From: Plutella xylostella
Lineage: Eukaryota; Arthropoda; Insecta; Lepidoptera; Plutellidae
Direction: 5' to 3'
Length of the DNA: 64,000 nt
Assembly: GCF_932276165.1 (NCBI RefSeq)
Contig: NC_063995.1
Coordinates: 1,860,001 to 1,924,000 of the forward strand
Below are positions 32,590-45,412 of this stretch, piece after piece (positions within the stretch are counted from its first letter, which is position 1; each line of letters opens with the position of its first letter). The notes under the pieces were generated by a model. The model saw only the letters and a list, made by a program, of their open reading frames with translations. It ran no database searches and was not told the DNA's origin. The translations under genes were made by a program, and so were the position numbers.

Positions 32590-33172
32590 TAAACACGAAA
32601 GCTTGTCTATTGATTCACATTGTGACATTTTATTTTATGGGCAAGCAAAGCTCGCGCGCAAATGCTAGTATTAAAAAGACTACAAAAAGACGCTAAAACG
32701 ACTTTTAAATTAGTTAAGCATAATTCAAAAATATTTAAACAAAGATCCGTATTTTTTATTCACCTATTTTATTAATTAATTATCCAGCAATTATTAACAA
32801 AAAAGGGTTTCCACAAAAGTTACTCTTCTGCAAGCGTTTAAAAAACGAAATATTGAGTAATTCCGCCGAGAAACGTCTAATTATGAATTCTTATTAAAAC
32901 AACGATGTTTTGTATACAAGTTAATTTAAAATTATAATTGTCTCGCTGGCCGTTTAGAACTGAGAGAATTTAAATTAAGAATTGCGCGTATTATTTCTCT
33001 TTTACGGCTGTCCGGGACACTTCAGTGGCCCAAAAAAATTTAGACGCTTCTCTATGTTTTCGTTAGACCTATTTATGTTCAAAATTAGTGATTAAATATT
33101 TCCTTATAATTTTATTATTACTGATTGTATTTACCTTATGTGGTGAATATGTTGGATACCCCATCACTTAGA
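32590..33172. other. AT-rich spacer
   Basis: gggcaagcaaagctcgcgcg at 32640 is a worn RTE-like tail piece. Nothing else found. Confidence 0.3.
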
Positions 33173-33305
33173 ATAGAATAGAATACCTACTTCTTTATTG
33201 ACTAAAAACAGAACACAAATTACAATTTATACAGTGGAGTTAAAGCAATAGGCTCGCTAAAAGCGATCTCTACCAGGCACTTACAACATTCTTCTACTAC
33301 TCCTC
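33173..33305 (-). repeat. LINE/SINE 3' tail, reverse
   Basis: Starts in agaatagaatagaata and holds gctaaaagcgatctctacc. Just after it, at 33308-33360, a plus-strand accgacttcaaaaaaaggac unit begins. Confidence 0.65.
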
Positions 33306-33360
33306 TTCAACCGACTTCAAAAAAAGGACGAGGTCCTCAATTCTTCGGGATCTTTTTTTT

Positions 33361-33869
33361 TAACATACCTATTTTATGATTATTTTGCGTTGTCAATAGA
33401 AAGTCATGAATCATTTTGATGCGCTCACACCTCACGTCAAACAAATTATTTGTGTACACAATTCTACTCCTTGATAAAAATCAGATCAGTTTATAGAAAA
33501 AAGCTCTAAATCTAAAAACAATATTGTTCAACATTCTAATTCTAACCCTAATTGCCATAATTAATCAACTTTATTTAGTACTTTATATGTATTTAATTCA
33601 GCACTGCTTCGCTTGTTTCAGGTACATACATACATACATACACGGAGAAACAGTCCTCTGCTAGCCACAAGACTTGTCTGCAGATGTCCCGGTGAACAGG
33701 TCCTTTGTGGACACACTACACTACATGACAAACCCCCGTGTTGTCACTTTACTTGAGGCAAGTCAGCGTTGCCAAAGCTTAGTAGACGTAACTGTTTAAT
33801 GTATGTATTTATTTTAAACATGATTGTTTACTAAAACTTTTGTATACCTTCCTCATTTATTCTTTAAGT
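33361..33869. other. Spacer with tacatacatacatac run
   Basis: Microsatellite near 33622-33640 and no gene seen. Confidence 0.35.
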
Positions 33870-34015
33870 CTCTCCTCCACCCAAAGTTTGCCTGGAAGAG
33901 ATCGCTTTTAGCGATATAAGGCCGCCTATTTCGTTGTACCCACTTTATTATATAAATTATTATTTGTGTCCTGTTTAGTCCATAAAGTAGTATTCTATTC
34001 TAAAGGTCAGTATAG
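33870..34015 (+). repeat. LINE/SINE 3' tail
   Basis: tgcctggaagagatcgcttt and tagcgatataaggccgcc, ending gtagtattctattct. Confidence 0.68.
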
Positions 34016-34574
34016 ACTACAACATTTACCTACTTGTAACAGTCAGAACAACGAGCCACTCTCTTATATTTTATGTTCTAGTGTATTATCCTTTTACGAA
34101 CTTTTTGTCATGCTTTTGCCTGTATTGTACCATTCGTAAGAACGTTACATTACACATAAATGCTGGACAAAATGTTGTAATCTATACTCACCTTAACGTA
34201 ACGTACTAACTGAGTCATGAAAAATATATGGCAGCGAGAACGCTGCGGCAACAGAACGCATCAATGAGGCCTCTCCCTAATAGACAACACGAACTGTATT
34301 TAACGTTCGATTCGATTGAAAATGTAGATAATACCCAGTCGTGGGACGATACCCTAAACCTCGTAGGTAAAACTCGTATAAAGAAACATTTATGCTCCCC
34401 TAGCGTACCCTCTTGGAAGTATCAATTCGAAAGTGTCGAATTTTCGTAATACGGGTACAGTTTGCGCCGTCAAGGTCGACAGTACGCCATCTGTAAACTA
34501 ATCATTGCGGACATCTCATATGACGTAGAGAGCCATGTCCATCGCACATAGGCCACAGCGACAAAGAGGGGTGT

Positions 34575-34820
34575 TGTAAGTTTAACGCCTCTGTGTATCT
34601 GTGTGTGTATCTGTCTGTGGTAGACAGATACACCCTAGCTCTCGAGAGCTATAGCCTCGAGAACGGCTAATGCGATTTTCGTTTTGTGTCTTTAGGGTCA
34701 TAAGGGTAATGTTACCCCAAGAGTAGCCATGTTTCATGGAAATCGGTTCAGCCGTTCAAAAGTTATGCTACTTTTATTGTTGGAAACCGGGGGTTTTTAA
34801 CGTTGGTTAGGTTATTAATC
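34575..34820 (-). repeat. Interspersed repeat family R, reverse
   Basis: atcggttcagccgttcaaaa and taacgttggttaggttatta. The middle holds a palindrome agctctcgagagct at 34638-34651. Confidence 0.6.
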
Positions 34821-36185
34821 GTTATCCATCGATAATCATTACTCGGCACACTCGGTTCTGCTGAGGTTGCAGCACTTCTTTCCCGTTTCACGTAGAGGTA
34901 GCCTTATGAACTATTCATGAGGTGTTCTTTATCCTACATATCACTTACGTTCCCGGAACTGGATGCTGAGTACGTGGAGGTACCCTTGCGCAATAAACGT
35001 GGATGTGGAACGAGTACTCACTGAGTACACTGAGTGAGTACTTAGAGTGAACTGTTGCGAGGCAGCGGAGCAAATGCTGCCATCCGCGACCTTTTTAATT
35101 ACAAATTTCCTGGGGAATTTAGGGATAAACTTTGACTTACCAAAATTCGCCAAATTGATTAAATCATTCAGTATTTAATTTGTCACTTATGGTAGTTAGT
35201 ACTGAATGAATATCAACGAGTATTCTATTCTATTCTAAAATTTTCTGATGAACGTTTTTTTTTTACAAACTACTATCCGTTCGAATAAGGGCTCTTTGTC
35301 TTCCTACCTACCTTCAAAATATGTTCCCATTTCCATTTTATATTTTCCTGACAAACATACAAAAAATCAAGATAACAGTGCTGGAGCATCGCGGTGCTTT
35401 CAAAGGAAATAGAACAGGTATGTTAGAATGAGGCCAAAAGAAAATCTGATTGTGCGAGCTCTCTGCAGTTTGTTCAAAATTGGAAATGCAAACAGTTTTT
35501 GATGAGAATTTACTTCAACTCTCTCACGGGAGAATTCGTATGTAAATTAATATAAAAGTACCTAGTAAACCTTATTTATACATATTACTGGTAGGTGCCT
35601 TATTTTACGACCAAACATTCTTCAAATAACGTTATAAAGTACGTACGTACGTACGGCAATTTACAATACATTATCTATAGAAAGATATCAGATCGTATAA
35701 CATAAAAAATGCACGGAAAGAAAGAACTTTTAATAAGATTCGATAAACATCTAGGCAGTAGACATTTTCCGAGATTTCCTTCTAACATTGTGCAATACAA
35801 AGCTAAATCAATAGAGCACAAAGCATTCCCTTACAGCGCAGTACCACGAGCGTAGCTTGAAATGAGGTTCAAAAGGGAAAGAAAATACTCTCATAAAGTT
35901 ACCTAAGCGGGAAACGTGCGAGATTTTTATAATAATCTTACCAACGCTTTGTATACTTTATGGTCATACAGAATAAAGATTCAAATTGAATGCCAGAAGG
36001 CGAAGCAATGTATGAAACTTACGATATTGCGTTTAAATCTCAAAACTATTAAAATGAATCCGTATTTACGATTATGTGTCTACAGTACAACGCTATTCTT
36101 ATTCGCTATCATTATGAGTTTCTACTTCTTTCTGCCTGTTGTTTTTTTTTAATTTATTTTAGTTTATACAAAGAAAGTGTTGAAA
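34821..36185. other. AT-rich spacer
   Basis: Holds a (tacg)n run at 35640-35655. Several short ORFs without recognisable content. Confidence 0.35.
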
Positions 36186-36338
36186 ATGAGACCTGAAGGA
36201 AGACGTAAGAGAAGAAGACCAAGAAAGACGTGGCTTGATTGTGTGAAAGAAGATATGAGAGAGTGTGGAGTGAATGAGGATATGACAGAGGATAGGGTAA
36301 AATGGCGTGACATGACGCACAAAGCCGACCCTAAATAA
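36186..36338 (+). pseudogene. C-terminal fragment of a second RTE-like LINE reverse transcriptase
   Basis: 50 codons and stop: MRPEGRRKRRRPRKTWLD, then MTEDRVKWRDMTHKADPK. It is the same tail type as at 3019-3318 (RPKTRW...KW...KADP) but clearly a different copy. The upstream part is lost. Confidence 0.75.
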
Positions 36339-36627
36339 GAAAAAGGCTAGGAAGAAGAAGTTTATTGCGGAGAAAACCAACAGCTTTATACTATCCTTAC
36401 ATAAACATACAGTTATATGGTACAATACAAAAAATACGTCCCTCGGGGAAGCTACTTCAGTGCAACTCGGAAGCTTATTAAAAATGTAGCAATCATAATT
36501 ACATACATGTGTTTTCAGAGTATTGTTTTCCACCCCTGTGCTTCCCTCGAACATCCGCAAGCATTGTTTTACTACAATTACAATCTGAGATGAGTCTCCA
36601 ACGGGCACCATTTGTTGTTCCTCTATA

Positions 36628-36983
36628 CAGGGTGTTGCAAAATGGGTATACTAAGCCGAAACCTACATGTGCAGCATGGTATATAAATTTAAATAAATAA
36701 TAAATCTATATTTCAATAACCATACTTAATCTAGGTGTACATGACTGGAGCAATCCTTTTAAGTATTTTTAAAAACTTGTATTAGGAAGCCCCGCTCTTC
36801 TGCAGTAGGTAACTCTTACAGACAAGCATTGATATTGTTAAGTTAACTAAGTTATTTACTTATTAATAAGTTTAGGTTTAAACATTTTAAAATAAGAAGA
36901 TAAAAGAAAATATCTAAGCCCGAAACCGAAATCAAAATTTAAAAAATGGTTTCGGCTTAGTATACCCTTTTTGCAACACCCTG
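36628..36983. mobile_element. MITE family E with internal 225-bp insertion
   Basis: cagggtgttgcaaaatgggt to the inverse accctttttgcaacaccctg, with TA at both edges (36626-36627 and 36984-36985). About 225 bp of AT-rich DNA, 36684-36910, splits it. Without that insertion it matches 6512-6688. Confidence 0.75.
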
Positions 36984-36986
36984 TAT

Positions 36987-37175
36987 ATGTTGGCCGATAA
37001 CCGTTGGGGTAGACGAGTTCACGAGTGGAGACCACGAACAGGCAGACGCAGCGTGGGACGCCCTCCTGCCCGCTGGACAGGCGGGTAGCCGGTAGTAGTT
37101 GGATGAGGAAGCCCGAGGACCGAGTGTTGTGGCGCTCCTTGGGAGAGGCCTATGTCCAGCAGTGGATGATTATTG
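36987..37175 (+). pseudogene. C-terminus of another LINE reverse transcriptase, broken
   Basis: RTGRRSVGRPPARWTGG reads into a stop, and a change of frame gives GSSWMRKPEDRVLWRSLGEA, then YVQQWMIIG and stop. The VGRPPARW...YVQQW tail is common at the end of lepidopteran LINE ORFs. It is decayed by a frameshift. Confidence 0.75.
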
Positions 37176-37804
37176 GCTGATGATGATATGTTGGGCATGG
37201 CCAACATGTACCTATGGCAGGCTTAACTGAGCTGACGCTGGTCCTAGTTTTTTCATCTATACTTCAGTCGTATCGCAGTTAATGTGACAGGCGAGAAGGG
37301 TTTAGGAAGGTAAGAAAGTAATGTGTATTAGCTATTTTATCTTCTTTTCAAGGATTTGAATAAGTAAGATAACTCAGCAAGTCAGCACCCTTTCCTTTGT
37401 TATTGTACGTATATATACAGTGTGTGTCTTTCGTAGGTGCAAATCCGAAAGTAGGTCACACAGATCTTCATTCTGAACAAGTTTTGTTATAATGACCTAG
37501 GGATATCAGGAAAAAAAACATCCGGTTTCATAACTGAGGACATCAAGTTAAGCATGCCTTGGCTGAATTCTCAGTGAGCAGGACATTCATTTCAGGAGGT
37601 TAATGCTTGAAATTTAATCAATTAAGCAACTGGGTACTAATATTGAAGCGAATTCAGCTTACGAAGCTGCTAAAATCTCGCTCCACGTTCGATTATTCCC
37701 TGAATTACAACAGAAAGCACCGGCGCCGTACATAATTAAAAAGTTTACTTCAATCACTTAAGTGCCCCAGAGCCCGAGCCACTGAGGTAGGTGGTAGGTA
37801 CCGG
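37176..37804. other. Spacer, nothing firm
   Basis: A weak exon-like interval at 37276-37309 is discussed among rejected items. No repeat copy recognised. Confidence 0.3.
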
Positions 37805-38014
37805 GGGGTCACACTATAATGACGATAAACGAACGAGAATTGTCACGCAATCCGCACGCTTAATACAACGAGACAGAGCCGAGGTTCGCGCAGCTCTCCG
37901 AAGCTTAGGAAAAACAAAACTGCAGGGCTAACCAGGCCTCTATCTCTTTGTAATAAGAGTGCCGATTGCACGACAGCTCTCGTTCGTTCGTTCTTCGGTG
38001 TATAGAGTGACCCC
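37805..38014. mobile_element. MITE family F
   Basis: ggggtcacactataatgacg to tatagagtgacccc, with (acga)n-type arms gataaacgaacgagaattgt and inverse. Confidence 0.8.
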
Positions 38015-38283
38015 GGAGCGGATTTCCAATTAACTTATTACTGGGTAAACGTGCAGTGAATACCTGCATTTAATTTACTACAAAATTTGATTTAAAATAT
38101 ACAATAGGTACATAAAGTTCATAAAGTGGTTATTTAGTATTAAAATAATGTATCGCGATTTGGAAAATTCGTGGCATTTTTATTTGTTACTGTTTTGGTT
38201 TTTAGTTTGGGGAAGTACCTACGTATCGTATTGCAGTATATAAGATCATAAGACCGATTTTTTACTACTACAATCGTGTATCT

Positions 38284-38435
38284 AGTGCCAATTTCTCCAT
38301 AGTCGGTTATCTAACCGACAGGGATTGATTTATTAATTATACGTCATCTCCATATAAAATTCATGACAGATGTGTCAAAAGTCCACCACTACTCCCTGGT
38401 TATGCTCTAACCGACTATGGAGAAATTGTCACTTA
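38284..38435. mobile_element. MITE family C
   Basis: gtgccaatttctccatagtc and ggttatctaaccgac with the inverse end. The central atctccatataaaattcatg is shared by all three copies. Confidence 0.8.
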
Positions 38436-38778
38436 GTGTGGCAAAAGCACCGCTGTTCAACTTATCAACTTAACAACTTTATTTCTACGGAATTCAAAAG
38501 CTGAATCGTTAATTGTTTCCCTGAAGTCTCTCAGGAATCCCCCCTACTCTTGAAAGTCAATGTATTGCGCCTGTCTTGCGTTGTCAACATTTAAAAAATC
38601 ATAACTTCTCTTCAAAATCGATTTTACAAAAAGTAAAAATACACAAATGCTCATTTCTGTCTGTTGCTTGTGTGGCGAGGTGTCTGCCACATCATATTTT
38701 TAAGGGGAAAACGTTTTCTTATATCGTATGATTTTTATCTTTGTGATAAAAACTGTCACACACAATTAATACAACATT

Positions 38779-38924
38779 AAGGCCCTGTTCCACAATGTGT
38801 GGTTAGTGGCTACTTGTGAGATAAAATACAAGCTGTCACTCTCTGTTATTATATTTTTGACAGTGACAGCTTGTATTTTATCTCACAAGTAGCCACTAAC
38901 CAGACATTGTGGAACAGGGCCTTA
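38779..38924. mobile_element. MITE family B
   Basis: aaggccctgttccacaatgt to its inverse, with long arms (gctacttgtgagataaaata) and few mismatches. Confidence 0.85.
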
Positions 38925-39864
38925 GTATTCCGTTCATTCTTCAAACGTTTGCTTTGTTTTGGTCACATTTACATGATTAATTAATGGTCGGTTGATTTTG
39001 CGCAAATCAATAAAAATGTATTATAATTATACAGGGTGTTAACTTAATTGCGTTGGAGCGGGAAATGGTAGATACAGCTGATGATACTGAACACGATAAG
39101 ACATTAAAAAACGTATTTTATTTGCTTTATGCTGACCAACATAAAACAGTTTTATTTAGTACATTTTAAAATTTCATAGTCACCCTATTCAGGTTTAGGT
39201 ACGTTTGACAGAATGACCATGAACTTGAAAGCCAAGATCAAGGCCAAACAATTCAAAGCCAAGGTCAATAAAAAAGTATGCGTGCATCTGCACCACACTC
39301 GTGGAGCCACATCGTCAAGGTACCTACCGAGATTTTGGGTACTCAAAGTACCCAATCCATTGTAGACATTTCATTTTACTCCATAAGTATCACTTTATTG
39401 ATACACAATTATCTTTTATGAATACAGAACATTTTCATTTTATGCTTCATAACATAGGTCACACGTATTCACAGCACAGCACAACATAAAACGAAATGAG
39501 GAACAAGGCTTGTTAATCAAAAGATAGAATTGTAGGTACCTTTTCCCTTTTAGGTAATAATTGTAAAAAATGATTGTAAACAAGTAAACAACAATGACTG
39601 ACTGACAGACTAGATCCACAGAGAAGGTAATGACTATCATAAATACTCGATGGTTATGATACGCGAGATTGTTATTATTCTACTGGTATTTAAAGTGAGG
39701 CCATACTTATTATGAGGATTTCCGTACTATTCGTCATCAAAGACGTCTCAATCGCAAGTACACAACACAAATCGAGATGAGCGAGTGTAAGTAAACCAAT
39801 TCGTCATTGAAGTAGACCCTGTTATCATCCTGTTATGCATTGTGGGCTTTTATCTTTAGCTGCA

Positions 39865-39997
39865 TACAGACCGGCCAAACGAACGCCAACGAACGGGTTT
39901 TGTTGACCTTCGTTGCTCCATCTGCCCCTGTATTATGTGATAAATGTCCATCGGTGGGCGTTCGTTGGACGTTCGTTGGGCCGGTCTGTACGCATCT
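39865..39997. mobile_element. Small MITE with acagaccggcc ends
   Basis: gctgcatacagaccggccaa and the inverse of agatgcgtacagaccggccc form the ends, with acgaacg repeats just inside. It lies inside the 2.85-kb element. Confidence 0.75.
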
Positions 39998-40439
39998 TTA
40001 GGTAATAAAAGAAAAATAAAACGTTATTCTGAGTAAAAAGGTTTAATTATTGTTCTGAGCTCCTAGAAAGTCATAAATTGTATTCTGTACGATCTATGAA
40101 ACTTTATGCACATCAGCTGTTTAATTGTTGATTAGTATGTCATTAATCACCATGAATAATTTCAAATCTATTTAATCATTGTTATTACCTACTGTGTAAT
40201 TAATTACAATCATAGTTACATCAAATAAATTATGAAAAGTGAAGTTGATAACAAATTTACAGTGTGTGTTCTTTTGCAATCGAATGTCTCATTGGTTACT
40301 CAGATCAACTACAAATAGATTCGCAATCGCCGTGTGCACTATTCTCTTTCTCACTCAAACCATAGATGTTGCCGACAAAAAAATAAAACCTAAATATGGG
40401 GAAATTTAACTTATCATAATAACAAAAACAAAACTTGAG

Positions 40440-40628
40440 TATATCGTCGGTTGATAGGAGGAGGACACTAAGGGCTGGTTTTTCAATGGCCAGACAAAAG
40501 TTTTGCTGGGATATAATTTTGATGCTGTTGCGTCTCAATGTTTCTCAATGTTTGTATTACCCAGATAACATTTGTCTGAATATTGAAAAACCGGCCTTGG
40601 TGGGTTTTTCCTGTCAACCGACGATATA
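40440..40628. mobile_element. Palindrome tatatcgtcggttga with MITE family A in its centre
   Basis: The outer arms tatatcgtcggttgatagga and inverse flank a complete family A MITE (40471-40604, agggctggtttttcaatggc). Family A therefore inserted into an older foldback. Confidence 0.75.
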
Positions 40629-42267
40629 AGAAAAAAAACTTTACTCATACTTATTTGATTTCAATATAATTATTTAATATACACAAACTGAGTGGATTGT
40701 ATAATTCATTGTCTTCGTCCAATCGAAACAATCCTCTTCAAAATTTTTCTATGTTTCCTTGGTTCCCAATTTGTGCGACCGGTAATGTCTATCCATTTTT
40801 TTGATATTTTTTTTTCTGTCGGAAACCTATGAAAGAGATAAATGGATGAGCATGAGCATTATAATCGTGGGCCAAATATGTGATGGGGTTTTTTTTAAAG
40901 GAAACACGTATTTCGTATCAATACAATAAACTTTATATTATACAGAAGAAATCACACATTAAAGAAAAAAAAAGAAACGAACGTTTCCTCACAATGAGAG
41001 GCACCTCATTTGAAAGAGGAGAATGACTTCTACAAAATACAATCTTCACAAAAACCGAATTCGTGCGCCCCATTTGTAAACCCAACCCGAGTCCGTTACA
41101 ATTTCTAGTATTTTCTTTGCATACTATAATATTTGTGGGTAAAATAAATTTTCAATAACTTGCAACACCATGTGATTTGTTATGATATGGTACCTCGTAA
41201 TTTTTACTTAAAACTGATACTAAAAGACCTTACAGTATTAAAATTAGTATCGTTTTATATTAAAATCGAGCCAATAGATAGTACTATGATGAATGTAAGC
41301 TTGTTAAACTTGATAGTATCTACTTACATGTGAAAATATATCTCATCCATCATTCCATCGTGTTTTCGTTCAATATGCTTTATACAACCGAACAAAATCC
41401 ACCCACCCATGTCACACACTCGTTAAGTGATGATAATAGTCTAATAAACTTAATAAACACCCACAAATCACTAGCAAATCAAAAATAAATAGCATTTAGA
41501 AAATTTTGTTGTAACTGTCAGCCTTTGTTTGGCACACATTTTTCATTTGTTTCATTGTTTGGCACAGAGAACTGACGTAAACAGGCGCCACAGCAAAAAG
41601 GACAAAAAATATTTACAGCCTAACGTTTCTTTCTTACGCTTAATGTAGCTAAGCGTCTCTTTTTCGCAATGTCAGAACTGTCACGATTATACCCCTGTGA
41701 TTGGTTATGTGTTTGTGTAGGGTGACCATGTTTTTGATTAAGGTAAAACTTTCCACTTTACTTTAGACTTTAAACATAAATATTCGAGATTCTGATGTTT
41801 TTTTTCTTAGAAACGTGCTTGGTTAGACTAATACTAACCCCCATTTCCCGCTCAAACGCATTCTAGTTAACACCCTGTATAGCTTGTTTAACCTGAAAGT
41901 CACATACATATATGTTTGAAATACACGGCATTTACCTATATCAAACAGATTTGCAATGTGAGACTCGATCCACAGTATTGTATTATTTCAGTTCCCTTCA
42001 ATGTATTTGATGAATTTGCAGTAGAGTGTAATAATTATGTTAGTTTCAGAATATGAATTATGAATGTATTTTCAAGGAACCTCACGGTCGAAGCCTCAAA
42101 CATAGTACAGGATAGAAAAATACACGGGCATTGTAGGTTAAGTACATGAAATCTTCAAATTACTTAATTTACTTTACCTTTGTCGCTCCTGTGCCTCCGG
42201 CTTAGCTTTCCACCTAGAATCGGATTTTTAATTTGCGTAAAAACGACCTGTGAAATACGAACTAAGT

Positions 42268-42390
42268 ACTTAGGTACCTAAGTTTTTACTTTGGGGAATA
42301 AATTTTTTTCACGAATATCCAAAAGTCGTAGATCAAAAATTGTTTAGAATAACGAATTGTGCAGCTGGACGTCGGATACCCTGTTAATAT
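42268..42390. repeat. MITE family N fragment
   Basis: ccaaaagtcgtagatcaaaa and ttgtttagaataacg. Confidence 0.4.
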
Positions 42391-42542
42391 ATGTATAAAA
42401 GTACCTAAAACAAAGCATTATATAAATTATGAATCACATGCATCGCCGGTCCTCATACACCGAGCTCAAAGAAATTAATACTGTGCACACATCGTTAGTG
42501 TCTCTATTTACTATGACAACTTTTCAGCAGGCAGGCGTGCCT

Positions 42543-42681
42543 GGGGTCACTCTATACTATACTGACGAAAAACGAACGAACGAGAGCTGTCGTGCAATTG
42601 GCACGTTTAACACAATGACATAGAGTCGTGGCTCGCGCAGCAGCGCTCCAAGCTTCGTTTTTCGGCAGTATAGAGTAACCC
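42543..42681. mobile_element. MITE family F, intact
   Basis: ggggtcactctatactatac, acgaacgaacgagagctgtc and the right end tatagagtaaccc. Confidence 0.8.
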
Positions 42682-42904
42682 TCGTGTTTAGTTTGCTATG
42701 TTTGTACCTAATTATGTGTGTTAATTTGCTTGCTAAATGTGTATGTTGTTGTAGACTCCTCGGGCTTATTCTCGTTCTTAAAACACATCCAATGCAACTA
42801 TGCTTTTTTGGTAAGCTGTGTTGATTTTTGTGTTCGCATAAGGTTTAGATTATACTTTTATTACATTTTGAAATGATTTTAAAAATATCTTCTCTCTGTC
42901 TCTC

Positions 42905-42955
42905 TCTCTCAGCCTTCCATAGTCCACTGTTGGACATAGGCCTCTCCTAACGATC
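42905..42955 (-). repeat. Last bases of the YVQQW-type LINE, reverse
   Basis: catagtccactgttggacat and aggcctctcc are the inverse of the end seen at 37130-37160. A (tctc)n run precedes it. Confidence 0.55.
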
Positions 42956-43689
42956 GCGAAAAATATCTTACTTTGAAGAATTGAATTCCTAATTAGTTTA
43001 CACAGGGACAAACTAACTCACGCATATTGGCACATAGAAACAACTATATAATTTCAATTATAATTATTGTATCTTTGTTTGTCGATGGCCGACCTCCCTC
43101 ACATCACATTTGTTCACGACACCCATTAATTTTAATATTCTCCATTATGTGATTCTGTTTCAATACAATAAGTATACAATTACTCGACTGAGTCCGGGTG
43201 GGCAGGTTTAAAACATCAATAGGATATACGTGGGCTATTACTCGATAAAATTAAATACCACTTGTCTACTTGTCTCTAATGTGTTATGAATCACGCCTAC
43301 AATAGTTTGGGTGTTCGTGACGGATTATTTAAAAGACTGTGGAGTCATTATTATTAATTTGTTAATATATTTATATTTTGTGGGATGACGATTTTTTTAT
43401 AGCTGCCACCCAGAGAGACACTTCCAATGCCAGCGTAAATTACGAGTATCAAAGTAACATATGTATAAAAATATTTTTTATGTAGGTAATCTTAAAAAAA
43501 CCATATGTCCAAAAGCATAAACCACTGCGCGTCCCACCATTCACAGCGCCGCGCTGTATTTATACAACGAATCGCGATATAGTGACCTTATTCTACGTTC
43601 ATAACGAACCCGTGTAGCGACAGCTGACGCCAAAGAACTATAAAGCAGAACAATTGATCCATATCACCATCGACCACAAAACCTCTTTT

Positions 43690-43900
43690 ACCCGACACCG
43701 CGGAGCATAGACAACGCTGTCTGTCTGTCCGACACTTCCGGCGACTTGGCTGGGTAGATCGCGGGCGGGTATCGAACTCGTGACCCGCAGTCGGTCACGC
43801 TGCACCGCCAGTGCGGCTAAGCCAGGAGAAAATGTATGTACAATTTTACAGTCAGGTAAAGATGTATGTGTCCCACCAACCCCAGCGCTGCAGAGCAACT
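43690..43900 (-). repeat. Possible tRNA-like SINE, reverse
   Basis: On the minus strand a B-box-like cacgagttcgatacccgcc follows a weak A-box region. cccaccaaccccagcgctg nearby resembles the tail of the SINE at 969-1222. The 90-aa ORF here is probably chance. Confidence 0.35.
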
Positions 43901-45412
43901 TTAGACTCATAGGTGGAAGATAGATGAATCAAGCAATCAATACAAACAATCTGTATACGTTAAGAATTTGTTCATGTCACATTCATAAAATTAAGCTCGT
44001 TTACTGACTAGCCTATACCTACTTTATTTATTCGTGCACTCAAGACTTCACTTTTAGCAATAAGTTTCCTGATGATTGTACCTATATTGTGGCACTCATA
44101 TTATGCATGAACCCATCAATTTCAGATAGATGCCATTGCCTATTTAGATTTTGGCATTGGATTTGTGGTCTAAAGTATTTGGTAAAATAATGCTCATTTA
44201 TTATGACCACTCCGCTTTATTCCCGACTCTTAGACCACCACCCAGGCTCAGGAAACCTGCTGGTTTGGGCGAGTAACGGCCACCGCGACTGCCACTAAAC
44301 ATCCAATAAAGGGCATAAAGGGTCACTGAAGAGTTACGGTACGACTTCGATCTAAGCCACTACTGCTAGGTTAGGTCTACCGTAAATGTTTCGCCATTCT
44401 AGCCGCTAGATGGAGTTATTTCTAAGGGAGAAAAGACAATGGAATGGAACTATTGTTTTGCTGGTATTGTAGCAATTCCAATGCGTTTTTTGCTAGTTTT
44501 TTTTAGGTTGCAGCGGCGAGTTTGATAAAAAATCTGCGTTGTTTACAGTGTTATCGTCGTCTAGAATAATACAAAATACATATACATATTCTCTGCAAGT
44601 AAATAATTTACGTATGCATCAGATATGTAATGTGTGAAAATAGGTACCTAATTAAGTGAACCACAACTTTTTTCGTCTTGTAAGTGGACTTTTGTCCTGA
44701 GACTTCTAGTTCGCAAAGTTAAATTAATTAATTGGATCCTCCCTCGTGACCACTCACGAAGTCACGTAAGAACGAACGAACGAACGGACGAACTTAGTTC
44801 GTGCGAACCACGATTGTACGATATTACGTGAACTAGAAAAGATAATTACTTTTGTTCCGAGATTCTAGACTAGGGGATTTCTTAGGAAATGTGTCCTTGG
44901 TCTTTTTGTGAGTATGCTTCATTTAGTATTATGTAGTAGGTAATTTATTAAGTAAATAACGTGCACCGCTCGTGTACTACTCATGTCATTTTCAACTCAC
45001 TCAATCTACTACTACTGCAGATAGAATACAGTTAGTAGCATCTTCAGAAATCGGTAAAAACTAAAAGCGGTATCGAATTAATTCCGCCAAAATTTATAAA
45101 TACAGACATTATTTTTAATTGCCGCCATTACTCGGGATAGCGGTTAAAACAGTTTGTGCTTTTGAAGTGAATACGCCGTTTTTTGTACTATCAGTGAATC
45201 AGCCGGCGGCGTTACTTTAGACCCGTATTTGTTTTGTACCATAGTACAGGGCTTTCCTTGTTTGGTTACTCGGCGTGTCTTATTATACTTTTTAAATAAA
45301 ATAAAGTTACAATATACTTAAATACAGTAAGCCTAATGCGAGTACATAAATTAAATATTTATAAAATGTTAAGTAAGTTACACAATAAATTTCTTTATTT
45401 TTATTCCACAAA

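Larger units (their letters stand above)
39032..41877. mobile_element. 2.85-kb TIR-bounded element with TA flanks, no transposase
   Basis: The left end cagggtgttaact and right end in inverse agree at 33 of 37 positions, including gagcgggaaatgg, and TA lies next to both. TA target use and a CAGGGTGT end fit the Tc1/mariner group. Inside are only short ORFs, so it is either nonautonomous or eroded. It contains two smaller MITEs (39865-39997 and 40440-40628). Confidence 0.68.
42682..45412. other. Long spacer with few features
   Basis: Only the LINE end at 42905 and the SINE-like piece at 43690-43900 are recognised. acgaacgaacgaacggacga at 44773-44792 is a short tandem run that may be a family F relic. 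Confidence 0.3.

Noticed and set aside
34228..34449. 73-codon ORF starting MAARTLRQQNASM
   Set aside because: Mixed codon use and no motif, splice signal or second copy. It could be a chance ORF or a worn retroelement piece, and I cannot support a gene.
37276..37309. Exon-like interval between ttttttcatctatacttcag and gtaagaaag
   Set aside because: Splice-like ends but only about 34 bp, no conservation evidence and just downstream of LINE debris.
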